A stretch of DNA of 64,000 bases from Diorhabda sublineata. Taxonomy: Eukaryota > Arthropoda > Insecta > Coleoptera > Chrysomelidae. The position numbers and the translations under genes are program-made. This document shows positions 38,388-51,160 of the stretch, piece by piece. Location: the NCBI RefSeq assembly GCF_026230105.1, contig NC_079480.1, forward strand, positions 20,378,488 through 20,442,487. The letters run 5' to 3'. The notes beneath the pieces are model-generated. The model was not told where the DNA came from. It ran no database searches and saw only the letters and a program-made list of their open reading frames with translations. Numbering within the stretch: position 1 is the stretch's first letter; each line of letters begins with the position of its first letter.

Positions 38388-41300
38388 CTTTGTAATAATT
38401 GAAATTTTTCAAAGTCTATCTTCCTAATTTGAAGTCGCATTTCAACATTTCTCATATATTCGAGTGAGTTTGCATCTAACTTTGTCAGATATCATCGAAT
38501 AACATCCATTGAAGCCCATTGAAGTCAACTGTCACTTTGTAATAATTGAAAATGTTCAAAGTCTATCTTCCTAATTTGAAGTCGCATTTCAACATTTCTC
38601 ATATATTCGAGTGAGTTTGCATCTAACTTTTTCAGATATCATCGAATAACATCCATTGAAGCCCATTGAAGTCAACTGTCACTTTGTAATAATTGAAAAT
38701 GTTCAAAGTCTATCTTCCTAATTTGAAGTCGAATTTCAACATTTCTCATATATTTGAGTGAGTTTGCATCTAACTTTGTCGGATATCATCGAATAACATC
38801 CATTGAAGCCCATTGAGGTCAACTGTCACTTTGTAATAATTGAAAATTTTCAAAGTCTATCTTCTTAATTTGAAGTCGAATTTCAACATTTCTCATATAT
38901 TTGAGTGAGTTTGCATCTAACTTTGTCAGATATCATCGAACAACATCCATTGAAGCCCATTGAGGTCAACTCACTTTGTAATAATTGAAATTTTTCAAAG
39001 TCTATCTTCCTAATTTGAAGTCGCATTTCAACATTTCTCATATATTCGAGTGAGTTTGCATCTAACTTTGTCAGATATCATCGAATAACATCCATTGAAG
39101 CCCATTGAGGTCAACTGTCACTTTGTAATAATTGAAAATTTTCAAAGTCTATCTTCCTAATTTGAAGTCGAATTTCAACATTTCTCATATATTTGAGTGA
39201 GTTTGCATCTAACTTTGTCAGATATCATCGAATAACATCCATTGAAGCCCATTGAGGTCAACTGTCATTTTGTAATAATTGAAAATTTTCAAAGTCTATC
39301 TTCCTAATTTGAAGTCGCATTTCAACATTTCTCATATATTCGAGTGAGTTTGCATCTAACTTTGTCAGATATCATCGAATAACATCCATTGAAGCCCATT
39401 GAAGTCAACTGTCACTTTGTAATAATTGAAAATGTTCAAAGTCTATCTTCCTAATTTGAAGTCGCATTTCAACATTTCTCATATATTCGAGTGAGTTTGC
39501 ATCTAACTTTTTCAGATATCATCGAATAACATCGATTGAAGCCCATTGAGGTCAACTGTCATTTTGTAATAATTGAAAATTTTCAAAGTCTATCTTCCTA
39601 ATTTGAAGTCGCATTTCAACATTTCTCATATATTTGAGTGAGTTTGCATCTAACTTTGTCAGATATCATCGAATAACATCGATTAAAGCCCATTGAGGTC
39701 AACTGTCACTTTGTAATAATTGAAAATTTTCAAAGTCTATCTTCCTAATTTGAAGTCGAATTTCAACATTTCTCATATATTTGAGTGAGTTTGCATCTAA
39801 CTTTGTCAGATATCATCGAATAACATCCATTGAAGCCCATTGAGGTCAACTGTCACTTTGTAATAATTGAAAATTTTCAAAGTCTATCTTCCTAATTTGA
39901 AGTCGAATTTCAACATTTATCATATATTTGAGTGAGTTTGCATCTAACTTTGTCAGATATCATCGAATAACATCCATTGAAGCCCATTGAGGTCAACTGT
40001 CACTTTGTAATAATTGAAAATTTTCAAAGTCTATCTTCATAATTTGAAGTCGCATTTCAACATTTCTCATATATTCGAGTGAGTTTGCATCTAACTTTGT
40101 CAGATATCATCGAATAACATCCATTGAAGCCCATTGAGGTCAACTGTCACTTTGTAATAATTGAAAATTTTCAAAGTCTGTCTTCCTAATTTGAAGTCGA
40201 ATTTCAACATTTCTCATATATTTGAGTGAGTTTGCATCTAACTTTGTCAGATATCATCGAATAACATCCATTGAAGCCCATTGAGGTCAACTGTCATTTT
40301 GTAATAATTGAAAATTTTCAAAGTCTATCTTCCTAATTTGAAGTCGCATTTCAACATTTCTCATATATTCGAGTGAGTTTGCATCTAACTTTTTCAGATA
40401 TCATCGAATAACATCGATTGAAGCCCATTGAGGTCAACTGTCACTTCGTAATAATTGAAAATTTTCAAAGTCTATCTTCCTAATTTGAAGTCGCATTTCA
40501 ACATTTCTCATATATTTGAGTGAGTTTGCATCTAACTTTGTCAGATATCATCGAATAACATCGATTGAAGCCCATTGAGGTCAACTGTCACTTTGTAATA
40601 ATTGAAAATTTTCAAAGTCTATCTTCCTAATTTGAAGCCGAATTTCAACATTTCTCATATATTTGAGTGAGTTTACATCTAACTTTGTCAGATATCATCG
40701 AATAACATCCATTGAAGCCCATTGAGGTCAACTGTCACTTTGTAATAATTGAAAATTTTCAAAGTCTATCTTCCTAATTTGAAGTCGAATTTCAACATTT
40801 ATCATATATTTGAGTGAGTTTGCATCTAACTTTGTCAGATATCATCGAATAACATCCATTGAAGCCCATTGAGGTCAACTGTCACTTTGTAATAATTGAA
40901 AATTTTCAAAGTCTATCTTCCTAATTTGAAGTCGCATTTCAACATTTCTCATATATTCGAGTGAGTTTGCATCTAACTTTGTCAGATATCATCGAATAAC
41001 ATCCATTGAAGCCCATTGAGGTCAACTGTCACTTTGTAATAATTGAAAATTTTCAAAGTCTATCTTCCTAATTTGAAGTCGCATTTCAACATTTCTCATA
41101 TATTTGAGTGAGTTTGCATCTAACTTTGTCAGATATCATCGAATAACATCGATTGAAGCCCATTGAGGTCAACTGTCAATTTGTAATATTTGAAAATTTT
41201 CAAAGTCTATCTTCCTAATTTGAAGTAGCATTTCTCATATATTCGAGTGAGTTTGCATCTAACTTTTTCAGATATCATCGAATAACATCGATTGAAGCCC

Positions 41301-43160
41301 ATTAGGTCAACTGTCACTTTGTAATAATTGAGAATTTTCAAAGTCTATCTTCCTAATTTGAAGTCGCATTTCAACATTTCTCATATATTTGAGTGAGTCT
41401 GCATCTAACTTTGTCAGATATCATCGAATAACATCGATTAAAGCCCATTGAGGTCAACTGTCACTTTGTAATAATTGAAAATTTTCAAAGTCTATCTTCC
41501 TAATTTGAAGTCGAATTTCAACATTTCTCATATATTTGAGTGAGTTTGCATCTAACTTTGTCAGATATCATCGAATAACATCCATTGAAGCCCATTGAGG
41601 TCAACTGTCACTTTGTAATAATTGAAAATTTTCAAAGTCTATCTTCCTAATTTGAAGTCGAATTTCAACATTTATCATATATTTGAGTGAGTTTGCATCT
41701 AACTTTGTCAGATATCATCGAATAACATCCATTGAAGCCCATTGAGGTCAACTGTCACTTTGTAATAATTGAAAATTTTCAAAGTCTATCTTCCTAATTT
41801 GAAGTCGCATTTCAACATTTCTCATATATTCGAGTGAGTTTGCATCTAACTTTGTCAGATATCATCGAATAACATCCATTGAAGCCCATTGAGGTCAACT
41901 GTCATTTTGTAATAATTGAAAATTTTCAAAGTCTATCTTCCTAATTTGAAGTCGCATTTCAACATTTCTCATATATTCGAGTGAGTTTGCATCTAACTTT
42001 TTCAGATATCATCGAATAGCATCGATTGAAGCCCATTGAGGTCAACTGTCACTTTGTAATAATTGAAAATTTTCAAAGTCTATCTTCCTAATTTGAAGTC
42101 GCATTTCAACATTTCTCATATATTTGAGTGAGTTTGCATCTAACTTTGTCAGATATCATCGAATAACATCGATTGAAGCCCATTGAGGTCAACTGTCACT
42201 TTGTAATAATTGAAAATTTTCAAAGTCTATCTTCCTAATTTGAAGTCGCATTTCAACATTTCTCATATATTTGAGTGAGTTTGCATCTAACTTTGTCAGA
42301 TATCATCAAATAACATCCATTGAAGCCCATTGAGGTCAACTGTCACTTTGTAATATTTGAAAATTTTCAAAGTCTATCTTCCTAATTTGAAGTAGCATTT
42401 CTCATATATTCGAGTGAGTTTGCATCTAACTTTGTCAGATATCATCGAATAACATCCATTGAAGCCCATTGAGGTCAACTGTCACTTTGTAATAATTGAA
42501 AATTTTCAAAGTCTAACTTCCTAATTTGAAGTCGAATTTCAACATTTATCATATATTTGAGTGAGTTTGCATCTAACTTTGTCAGATATCATCGAATAAC
42601 ATCCATTGAAGCCCATTGAGGTCAACTGTCACTTTGTAATAATTGAAAATTTTCAAAGTCTATCTTCCTAATTTGAAGTCGAATTTCAAAATTTCTCATA
42701 TATTTGAGTGAGTTTGCATCTAACTTTGTCAGATATCATCGAATAACATCCATTGAAGCCCATTGAGGTCAACTGTCACTTTGTAATAATTGAAAATTTT
42801 CAAAGTCTATCTTCCTAATTTGAAGTCGAATTTCAACATTTATCATATATTTGAGTGAGTTTGCATCTAACTTTGTCAGATATCATCGAATAACATCCAT
42901 TGAAGCCCATTGAGGTCAACTGTCACTTTGTAATAATTGAAAATTTTCAAAGTCTATCTTCCTAATTTGAAGTCGCATTTCAACATTTCTCATATATTCG
43001 AGTGAGTTTGCATCTAACTTTGTCAGATATCATCGAATAACATCCATTGAAGCCCATTGAGGTCAACTGTCATTTTGTAATAATTGAAAATTTTCAAAGT
43101 CTATCTTCCTAATTTGAAGTCGCATTTCAACATTTCTCATATATTCGAGTGAGTTTGCAT
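37510..43160. repeat. 5.6-kb block copied about 7 kb downstream, with monomer losses
   Basis: Matches about 44,972-50,180. Displacement is 7462 bp at GTCGGATATC (38,190/45,652) and AACTCACTTTG (38,968/46,430). It falls to 7315 at GTCATTTTG (39,264/46,579) and CAAAGTCTG (40,172/47,487), and to 7021 at TTTGAAGCCG (40,631/47,652), GAGTGAGTCTGC (41,391/48,412), GAATAGCATCG (about 42,014/49,035), TATCATCAAA (42,301/49,322) and TTCAAAATTTC. The steps of 147 and 294 bp are losses of one and two whole monomers in the right copy (or gains in the left). Confidence 0.9.
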
Positions 43161-44065
43161 CTAACTTTTTCAGATATCATCGAATAACATCGATTGAAGC
43201 CCATTGAGGTCAACTGTCACTTTGTAATAATTGAAAATTTTCAAAGTCTATCTTCCTAATTTGAAGTCGCATTTCAACATTTCTCATATATTTGAGTGAA
43301 TTTGCATCTAACTTTGTCAGATATCATCGAATAACATCGATTGAAGCCCATTGAGGTCAACTGTCACTTTGTAATAATTGAAAATTTTCAAAGTCTATCT
43401 TCCTAATTTGAAGTCGAATTTCAACATTTCTCATATATTTGAGTGAGTTTACATCTAACTTTGTCAGATATCATCGAATAACATCCATTGAAGCCCATTG
43501 AGGTCAACTGTCACTTTGTAATAATTGAAAATTTTCAAAGTCTATCTTCCTAATTTGAAGTCGAATTTCAACATTTATCATATATTTGAGTGAGTTTGCA
43601 TCTAACTTTGTCAGATATCATCGAATAACATCCATTGAAGCCCATTGAGGTCAACTGTCACTTTGTAATAATTGAAAATTTTCAAAGTCTATCTTCCTAA
43701 TTTGAAGTCGCATTTCAACATTTCTCATATATTCGAGTGAGTTTGCATCTAACTTTGTCAGATATCATCGAATAACATCCATTGAAGCCCATTGAGGTCA
43801 ACTGTCAATTTGTAATATTTGAAAATTTTCAAAGTCTATCTTCCTAATTTGAAGTAGCATTTCTCATATATTCGAGTGAGTTTGCATCTAACTTTTTCAG
43901 ATATCATCGAATAACATCGATTGAAGCCCATTGAGGTCAACTGTCACTTTGTAATAATTGAAAATTTTCAAAGTCTATCTTCCTAATTTGAAGTCGCATT
44001 TCAACATTTCTCATATATTTGAGTGAGTTTGCATCTAACTTTGTCAGATATCATCGAATAACATC
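41975..44065. repeat. 2.1-kb block copied 9210 bp downstream
   Basis: Matches about 51,185-53,275. TATCATCAAA at 42,301/51,511, TTCAAAATTTC at 42,685/51,895 and TTTGAGTGAATTTGC at 43,291/52,501 give 9210 bp. The rare GTGAATTTGC is shared between 43.3 and 52.5 kb and absent from the 45.2-kb relative, so the 52-kb copy descends from the 43-kb one or their common parent. Private to the right copy are GGTCAAATGTCAC near 52,421 and GAGAGAGTTTAC near 52,651. Confidence 0.82.
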
Positions 44066-45230
44066 GATTGAAGCCCATTGAGGTCAACTGTCACTTTGTA
44101 ATAATTGAAAATTTTCAAAGTCTATCTTCCTAATTTGAAGTCGCATTTCAACATTTCTCATATATTTGAGTGAGTTTGCATCTAACTTTGTCAGATATCA
44201 TCAAATAACATCCATTGAAGCCCATTGAGGTCAACTGTCACTTTGTAATATTTGAAAATTTTCAAAGTCTATCTTCCTAATTTGAAGTAGCATTTCTCAT
44301 ATATTCGAGTGAGTTTGCATCTAACTTTGTCAGATATCATCGAATAACATCCATTGAAGCCCATTGAGGTCAACTGTCACTTTGTAATAATTGAAAATTT
44401 TCAAAGTCTAACTTCCTAATTTGAAGTCGAATTTCAACATTTATCATATATTTGAGTGAGTTTGCATCTAACTTTGTCAGATATCATCGAATAACATCCA
44501 TTGAAGCCCATTGAGGTCAACTGTCACTTTGTAATAATTGAAAATTTTCAAAGTCTATCTTCCTAATTTGAAGTCGAATTTCAAAATTTCTCATATATTT
44601 GAGTGAGTTTGCATCTAACTTTGTCAGATATCATCGAATAACATCCATTGAAGCCCATTGAGGTCAACTGTCACTTTGTAATAATTGAAAATTTTCAAAG
44701 TCTATCTTCCTAATTTGAAGTCGAATTTCAACATTTATCATATATTTGAGTGAGTTTGCATCTAACTTTGTCAGATATCATCGAATAACATCCATTGAAG
44801 CCCATTGAGGTCAACTGTCACTTTGTAATAATTGAAAATTTTCAAAGTCTATCTTCCTAATTTGAAGTCGCATTTCAACATTTCTCATATATTCGAGTGA
44901 GTTTGCATCTAACTTTGTCAGATATCATCGAATAACATCCATTGAAGCCCATTGAGGTCAACTGTCATTTTGTAATAATTGAAAATTTTCAAAGTCTATC
45001 TTCCTAATTTGAAGTCGCATTTCAACATTTCTCATATATTCGAGTGAGTTTGCATCTAACTTTTTCAGATATCATCGAATAACATCGATTGAAGCCCATT
45101 GAGGTCAACTGTCACTTTGTAATAATTGAAAATTTTCAAAGTCTATCTTCCTAATTTGAAGTCGCATTTCAACATTTCTCATATATTTGAGTGAGTTTGC
45201 ATCTAACTTTGTCAGATATCATCGAATAAC
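43385..45230. repeat. 1.8-kb block copied 7315 bp downstream
   Basis: Matches about 50,700-52,545. TATCATCAAA at 44,196/51,511, TTCAAAATTTC at 44,580/51,895 and the GTCAATTTGTAATATTTG stretch near 43,803/51,118 give 7315 bp (50 monomers minus 35). It overlaps the 9210-bp pairing, as expected if the 1895-bp tandem unit was copied together with its neighbour. Confidence 0.78.
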
Positions 45231-48200
45231 ATCCATTGAAGCCCATTGAGGTCAACTGTCATTTTGTAATAATTGAAAATTTTCAAAGTCTATCTTCCTA
45301 ATTTGAAGTCGCATTTCAACATTTCTCATATATTCGAGTGAGTTTGCATCTAACTTTTTCAGATATCATCGAATAACATCGATTGAAGCCCATTGAGGTC
45401 AACTGTCACTTTGTAATAATTGAAAATTTTCAAAGTCTATCTTCCTAATTTGAAGTCGCATTTCAACATTTCTCATATATTTGAGTGAGTTTGCATCTAA
45501 CTTTGTCAGATATCATCGAATAACATCGATTGAAGCCCATTGAGGTCAACTGTCACTTTGTAATAATTGAAAATTTTCAAAGTCTATCTTCCTAATTTGA
45601 AGTCGAATTTCAACATTTCTCATATATTTGAGTGAGTTTACATCTAACTTTGTCGGATATCATCGAATAACATCCATTGAAGCCCATTGAGGTCAACTGT
45701 CACTTTGTAATAATTGAAAATTTTCAAAGTCTATCTTCTTAATTTGAAGTCGAATTTCAACATTTCTCATATATTTGAGTGAGTTTGCATCTAACTTTGT
45801 CAGATATCATCGAACAACATCCATTGAAGCCCATTGAGGTCAACTGTCACTTTGTAATAATTGAAATTTTTCAAAGTCTATCTTCCTAATTTGAAGTCGC
45901 ATTTCAACATTTCTCATATATTCGAGTGAGTTTGCATCTAACTTTGTCAGATATCATCGAATAACATCCATTGAAGCCCATTGAAGTCAACTGTCACTTT
46001 GTAATAATTGAAAATGTTCAAAGTCTATCTTCCTAATTTGAAGTCGCATTTCAACATTTCTCATATATTCGAGTGAGTTTGCATCTAACTTTTTCAGATA
46101 TCATCGAATAACATCCATTGAAGCCCATTGAAGTCAACTGTCACTTTGTAATAATTGAAAATGTTCAAAGTCTATCTTCCTAATTTGAAGTCGAATTTCA
46201 ACATTTCTCATATATTTGAGTGAGTTTGCATCTAACTTTGTCGGATATCATCGAATAACATCCATTGAAGCCCATTGAGGTCAACTGTCACTTTGTAATA
46301 ATTGAAAATTTTCAAAGTCTATCTTCTTAATTTGAAGTCGAATTTCAACATTTCTCATATATTTGAGTGAGTTTGCATCTAACTTTGTCAGATATCATCG
46401 AACAACATCCATTGAAGCCCATTGAGGTCAACTCACTTTGTAATAATTGAAATTTTTCAAAGTCTATCTTCCTAATTTGAAGTCGAATTTCAACATTTCT
46501 CATATATTTGAGTGAGTTTGCATCTAACTTTGTCAGATATCATCGAACAACATCCATTGAAGCCCATTGAGGTCAACTGTCATTTTGTAATAATTGAAAA
46601 TTTTCAAAGTCTATCTTCCTAATTTGAAGTCGCATTTCAACATTTCTCATATATTCGAGTGAGTTTGCATCTAACTTTGTCAGATATCATCGAATAACAT
46701 CCATTGAAGCCCATTGAAGTCAACTGTCACTTTGTAATAATTGAAAATGTTCAAAGTCTATCTTCCTAATTTGAAGTCGCATTTCAACATTTCTCATATA
46801 TTCGAGTGAGTTTGCATCTAACTTTTTCAGATATCATCGAATAACATCGATTGAAGCCCATTGAGGTCAACTGTCACTTTGTAATAATTGAAAATTTTCA
46901 AAGTCTATCTTCCTAATTTGAAGTCGCATTTCAACATTTCTCATATATTTGAGTGAGTTTGCATCTAACTTTGTCAGATATCATCGAATAACATCGATTA
47001 AAGCCCATTGAGGTCAACTGTCACTTTGTAATAATTGAAAATTTTCAAAGTCTATCTTCCTAATTTGAAGTCGAATTTCAACATTTCTCATATATTTGAG
47101 TGAGTTTGCATCTAACTTTGTCAGATATCATCGAATAACATCCATTGAAGCCCATTGAGGTCAACTGTCACTTTGTAATAATTGAAAATTTTCAAAGTCT
47201 ATCTTCCTAATTTGAAGTCGAATTTCAACATTTATCATATATTTGAGTGAGTTTGCATCTAACTTTGTCAGATATCATCGAATAACATCCATTGAAGCCC
47301 ATTGAGGTCAACTGTCACTTTGTAATAATTGAAAATTTTCAAAGTCTATCTTCATAATTTGAAGACGCATTTCAACATTTCTCATATATTCGAGTGAGTT
47401 TGCATCTAACTTTGTCAGATATCATCGAATAACATCCATTGAAGCCCATTGAGGTCAACTGTCACTTTGTAATAATTGAAAATTTTCAAAGTCTGTCTTC
47501 CTAATTTGAAGTCGAATTTCAACATTTCTCATATATTTGAGTGAGTTTGCATCTAACTTTGTCAGATATCATCGAATAACATCGATTGAAGCCCATTGAG
47601 GTCAACTGTCACTTTGTAATAATTGAAAATTTTCAAAGTCTATCTTCCTAATTTGAAGCCGAATTCCAACATTTCTCATATATTTGAGTGAGTTTACATC
47701 TAACTTTGTCAGATATCATCGAATAACATCCATTGAAGCCCATTGAGGTCAACTGTCACTTTGTAATAATTGAAAATTTTCAAAGTCTATCTTCCTAATT
47801 TGAAGTCGAATTTCAACATTTATCATATATTTGAGTGAGTTTGCATCTAACTTTGTCAGATATCATCGAATAACATCCATTGAAGCCCATTGAGGTCAAC
47901 TGTCACTTTGTAATAATTGAAAATTTTCAAAGTCTATCTTCCTAATTTGAAGTCGCATTTCAACATTTCTCATATATTCGAGTGAGTTTGCATCTAACTT
48001 TGTCAGATATCATCGAATAACATCCATTGAAGCCCATTGAGGTCAACTGTCACTTTGTAATAATTGAAAATTTTCAAAGTCTATCTTCCTAATTTGAAGT
48101 CGCATTTCAACATTTCTCATATATTTGAGTGAGTTTGCATCTAACTTTGTCAGATATCATCGAATAACATCGATTGAAGCCCATTGAGGTCAACTGTCAA

Positions 48201-50180
48201 TTTGTAATATTTGAAAATTTTCAAAGTCTATCTTCCTAATTTGAAGTAGCATTTCTCATATATTCGAGTGAGTTTGCATCTAACTTTTTCAGATATCATC
48301 GAATAACATCGATTGAAGCCCATTAGGTCAACTGTCACTTTGTAATAATTGAAAATTTTCAAAGTCTATCTTCCTAATTTGAAGTCGCATTTCAACATTT
48401 CTCATATATTTGAGTGAGTCTGCATCTAACTTTGTCAGATATCATCGAATAACATCGATTAAAGCCCATTGAGGTCAACTGTCACTTTGTAATAATTGAA
48501 AATTTTCAAAGTCTATCTTCCTAATTTGAAGTCGAATTTCAACATTTCTCATATATTTGAGTGAGTTTGCATCTAACTTTGTCAGATATCATCGAATAAC
48601 ATCCATTGAAGCCCATTGAGGTCAACTGTCACTTTGTAATAATTGAAAATTTTCAAAGTCTATCTTCCTAATTTGAAGTCGAATTTCAACATTTATCATA
48701 TATTTGAGTGAGTTTGCATCTAACTTTGTCAGATATCATCGAATAACATCCATTGAAGCCCATTGAGGTCAACTGTCACTTTGTAATAATTGAAAATTTT
48801 CAAAGTCTATCTTCCTAATTTGAAGTCGCATTTCAACATTTCTCATATATTCGAGTGAGTTTGCATCTAACTTTGTCAGATATCATCGAATAACATCCAT
48901 TGAAGCCCATTGAGGTCAACTGTCATTTTGTAATAATTGAAAATTTTCAAAGTCTATCTTCCTAATTTGAAGTCGCATTTCAACATTTCTCATATATTCG
49001 AGTGAGTTTGCATCTAACTTTTTCAGATATCATCGAATAGCATCGATTGAAGCCCATTGAGGTCAACTGTCACTTTGTAATAATTGAAAATTTTCAAAGT
49101 CTATCTTCCTAATTTGAAGTCGCATTTCAACATTTCTCATATATTTGAGTGAGTTTGCATCTAACTTTGTCAGATATCATCGAATAACATCGATTGAAGC
49201 CCATTGAGGTCAACTGTCACTTTGTAATAATTGAAAATTTTCAAAGTCTATCTTCCTAATTTGAAGTCGCATTTCAACATTTCTCATATATTTGAGTGAG
49301 TTTGCATCTAACTTTGTCAGATATCATCAAATAACATCCATTGAAGCCCATTGAGGTCAACTGTCACTTTGTAATATTTGAAAATTTTCAAAGTCTATCT
49401 TCCTAATTTGAAGTAGCATTTCTCATATATTCGAGTGAGTTTGCATCTAACTTTGTCAGATATCATCGAATAACATCCATTGAAGCCCATTGAGGTCAAC
49501 TGTCACTTTGTAATAATTGAAAATTTTCAAAGTCTAACTTCCTAATTTGAAGTCGAATTTCAACATTTATCATATATTTGAGTGAGTTTGCATCTAACTT
49601 TGTCAGATATCATCGAATAACATCCATTGAAGCCCATTGAGGTCAACTGTCACTTTGTAATAATTGAAAATTTTCAAAGTCTATCTTCCTAATTTGAAGT
49701 CGAATTTCAAAATTTCTCATATATTTGAGTGAGTTTGCATCTAACTTTGTCAGATATCATCGAATAACATCCATTGAAGCCCATTGAGGTCAACTGTCAC
49801 TTTGTAATAATTGAAAATTTTCAAAGTCTATCTTCCTAATTTGAAGTCCAATTTCAACATTTATCATATATTTGAGTGAGTTTGCATCTAACTTTGTCAG
49901 ATATCATCGAATAACATCCATTGAAGCCCATTGAGGTCAACTGTCACTTTGTAATAATTGAAAATTTTCAAAGTCTATCTTCCTAATTTGAAGTCGCATT
50001 TCAACATTTCTCATATATTCGAGTGAGTTTGCATCTAACTTTGTCAGATATCATCGAATAACATCCATTGAAGCCCATTGAGGTCAACTGTCATTTTGTA
50101 ATAATTGAAAATTTTCAAAGTCTATCTTCCTAATTTGAAGTCGCATTTCAACATTTCTCATATATTCGAGTGAGTTTGCA
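44972..50180. repeat. Downstream partner of the 37.5-43.2 kb block
   Basis: Same order of landmarks as 37,510-43,160, shorter by three monomers. The losses lie just after the 145-bp monomer at 46,430 (one monomer; the join leaves a GAACAAC monomer next to GTCATTTTG) and between 47,490 and 47,650 (two monomers). Private changes are GAAGACGCAT near 47,361, GCCGAATTCC near 47,659 and GAAGTCCAATTTC near 49,846. Confidence 0.88.
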
Positions 50181-50279
50181 TCTAACTTTGTCAGATATCA
50201 TCGAATAACATCGATTGAAGCCCATTGAGGTCAACTGTCACTTTGTAATAATTGAAAATTTTCAAAGTCTATCTTCCTA

Positions 50280-51160
50280 ATTTGAAGTCGAATTTCAACA
50301 TTTCTCATATATTTGAGTGAGTTTACATCTAACTTTGTCAGATATCATCGAATAACATCCATTGAAGCCCATTGAGGTCAACTGTCACTTTGTAATAATT
50401 GAAAATTTTCAAAGTCTATCTTCCTAATTTGAAGTCGAATTTCAACATTTATCATATATTTGAGTGAGTTTGCATCTAACTTTGTCAGATATCATCGAAT
50501 AACATCCATTGAAGCCCATTGAGGTCAACTGTCACTTTGTAATAATTGAAAATTTTCAAAGTCTATCTTCCTAATTTGAAGTCGCATTTCAACATTTCTC
50601 ATATATTCGAGTGAGTTTGCATCTAACTTTGTCAGATATCATCGAATAACATCCATTGAAGCCCATTGAGGTCAACTGTCAATTTGTAATATTTGAAAAT
50701 TTTCAAAGTCTATCTTCCTAATTTGAAGTCGAATTTCAACATTTCTCATATATTTGAGTGAGTTTACATCTAACTTTGTCAGATATCATCGAATAACATC
50801 CATTGAAGCCCATTGAGGTCAACTGTCACTTTGTAATAATTGAAAATTTTCAAAGTCTATCTTCCTAATTTGAAGTCGAATTTCAACATTTATCATATAT
50901 TTGAGTGAGTTTGCATCTAACTTTGTCAGATATCATCGAATAACATCCATTGAAGCCCATTGAGGTCAACTGTCACTTTGTAATAATTGAAAATTTTCAA
51001 AGTCTATCTTCCTAATTTGAAGTCGCATTTCAACATTTCTCATATATTCGAGTGAGTTTGCATCTAACTTTGTCAGATATCATCGAATAACATCCATTGA
51101 AGCCCATTGAGGTCAACTGTCAATTTGTAATATTTGAAAATTTTCAAAGTCTATCTTCCT
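50280..51160. repeat. 441-bp (3-monomer) tandem duplication with chimeric joint
   Basis: GTTTACATC occurs at 50,321 and 50,762, exactly 441 bp apart, and the three monomers between repeat in order. At the joint, near 50,680-50,740, a monomer begins as the 139-bp class (GTCAATTTGTAATATTTG) but ends as a full-length one (GAAGTCGAATTTCAAC). All other GTAATATTTG monomers but two late ones near 62.8 and 63.1 kb end in GAAGTAGCATTTCTC. The switch lies in the shared AATTTTCAAAGTC...TTTGAAGT stretch, where the exchange must have occurred. Confidence 0.86.

Larger units (their letters stand above)
41975..45235. repeat. 1895-bp (13-monomer) tandem repetition
   Basis: TATCATCAAATAAC at 42,301/44,196 and TTCAAAATTTC at about 42,685/44,580 recur 1895 bp apart: 13 monomers minus two 8-bp deletions. 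The first unit is about 41,975-43,865 and the second, partial, about 43,870-45,235. GAGTGAATTTGC at 43,294 is private to the first unit here. The same pair of landmarks also lies at 49,322 and 51,511, so this cassette exists four times. Confidence 0.85.
6240..46500. repeat. 145-bp monomer class (13 copies)
   Basis: Monomers with AACTCACTTTG instead of AACTGTCACTTTG, a 2-bp loss. Positions: 6301, 7905, 8638, 9518, 10,839, 11,719, 15,668, 19,185, 26,653, 32,219, 35,295, 38,968 and 46,430. All carry GAACAACATCC before and GAAATTTTTC after the deletion, so they have a single origin. The class is confined to 6.3-46.4 kb; relatives with GAACAAC and GAAATTTTTC but no deletion (for example near 14,210, 15,080, 18,600 and 38,390) look like the parental form. 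Confidence 0.9.
7295..48330. repeat. 146-bp monomer class (12 copies)
   Basis: CCCATTAGGTC replaces CCCATTGAGGTC, a 1-bp loss. It is seen near 7310, 14,052, 14,926, 18,442, 21,519, 22,244, 25,911, 30,896, 31,623, 34,552, 41,302 and 48,322. Each is the monomer directly after a 139-bp monomer, so the two form one inherited pair. The 139-bp copies at 42.4, 43.9, 44.3, 49.4, 51.2, 51.6 and 53.1 kb and beyond 56 kb lack this partner. Confidence 0.88.
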
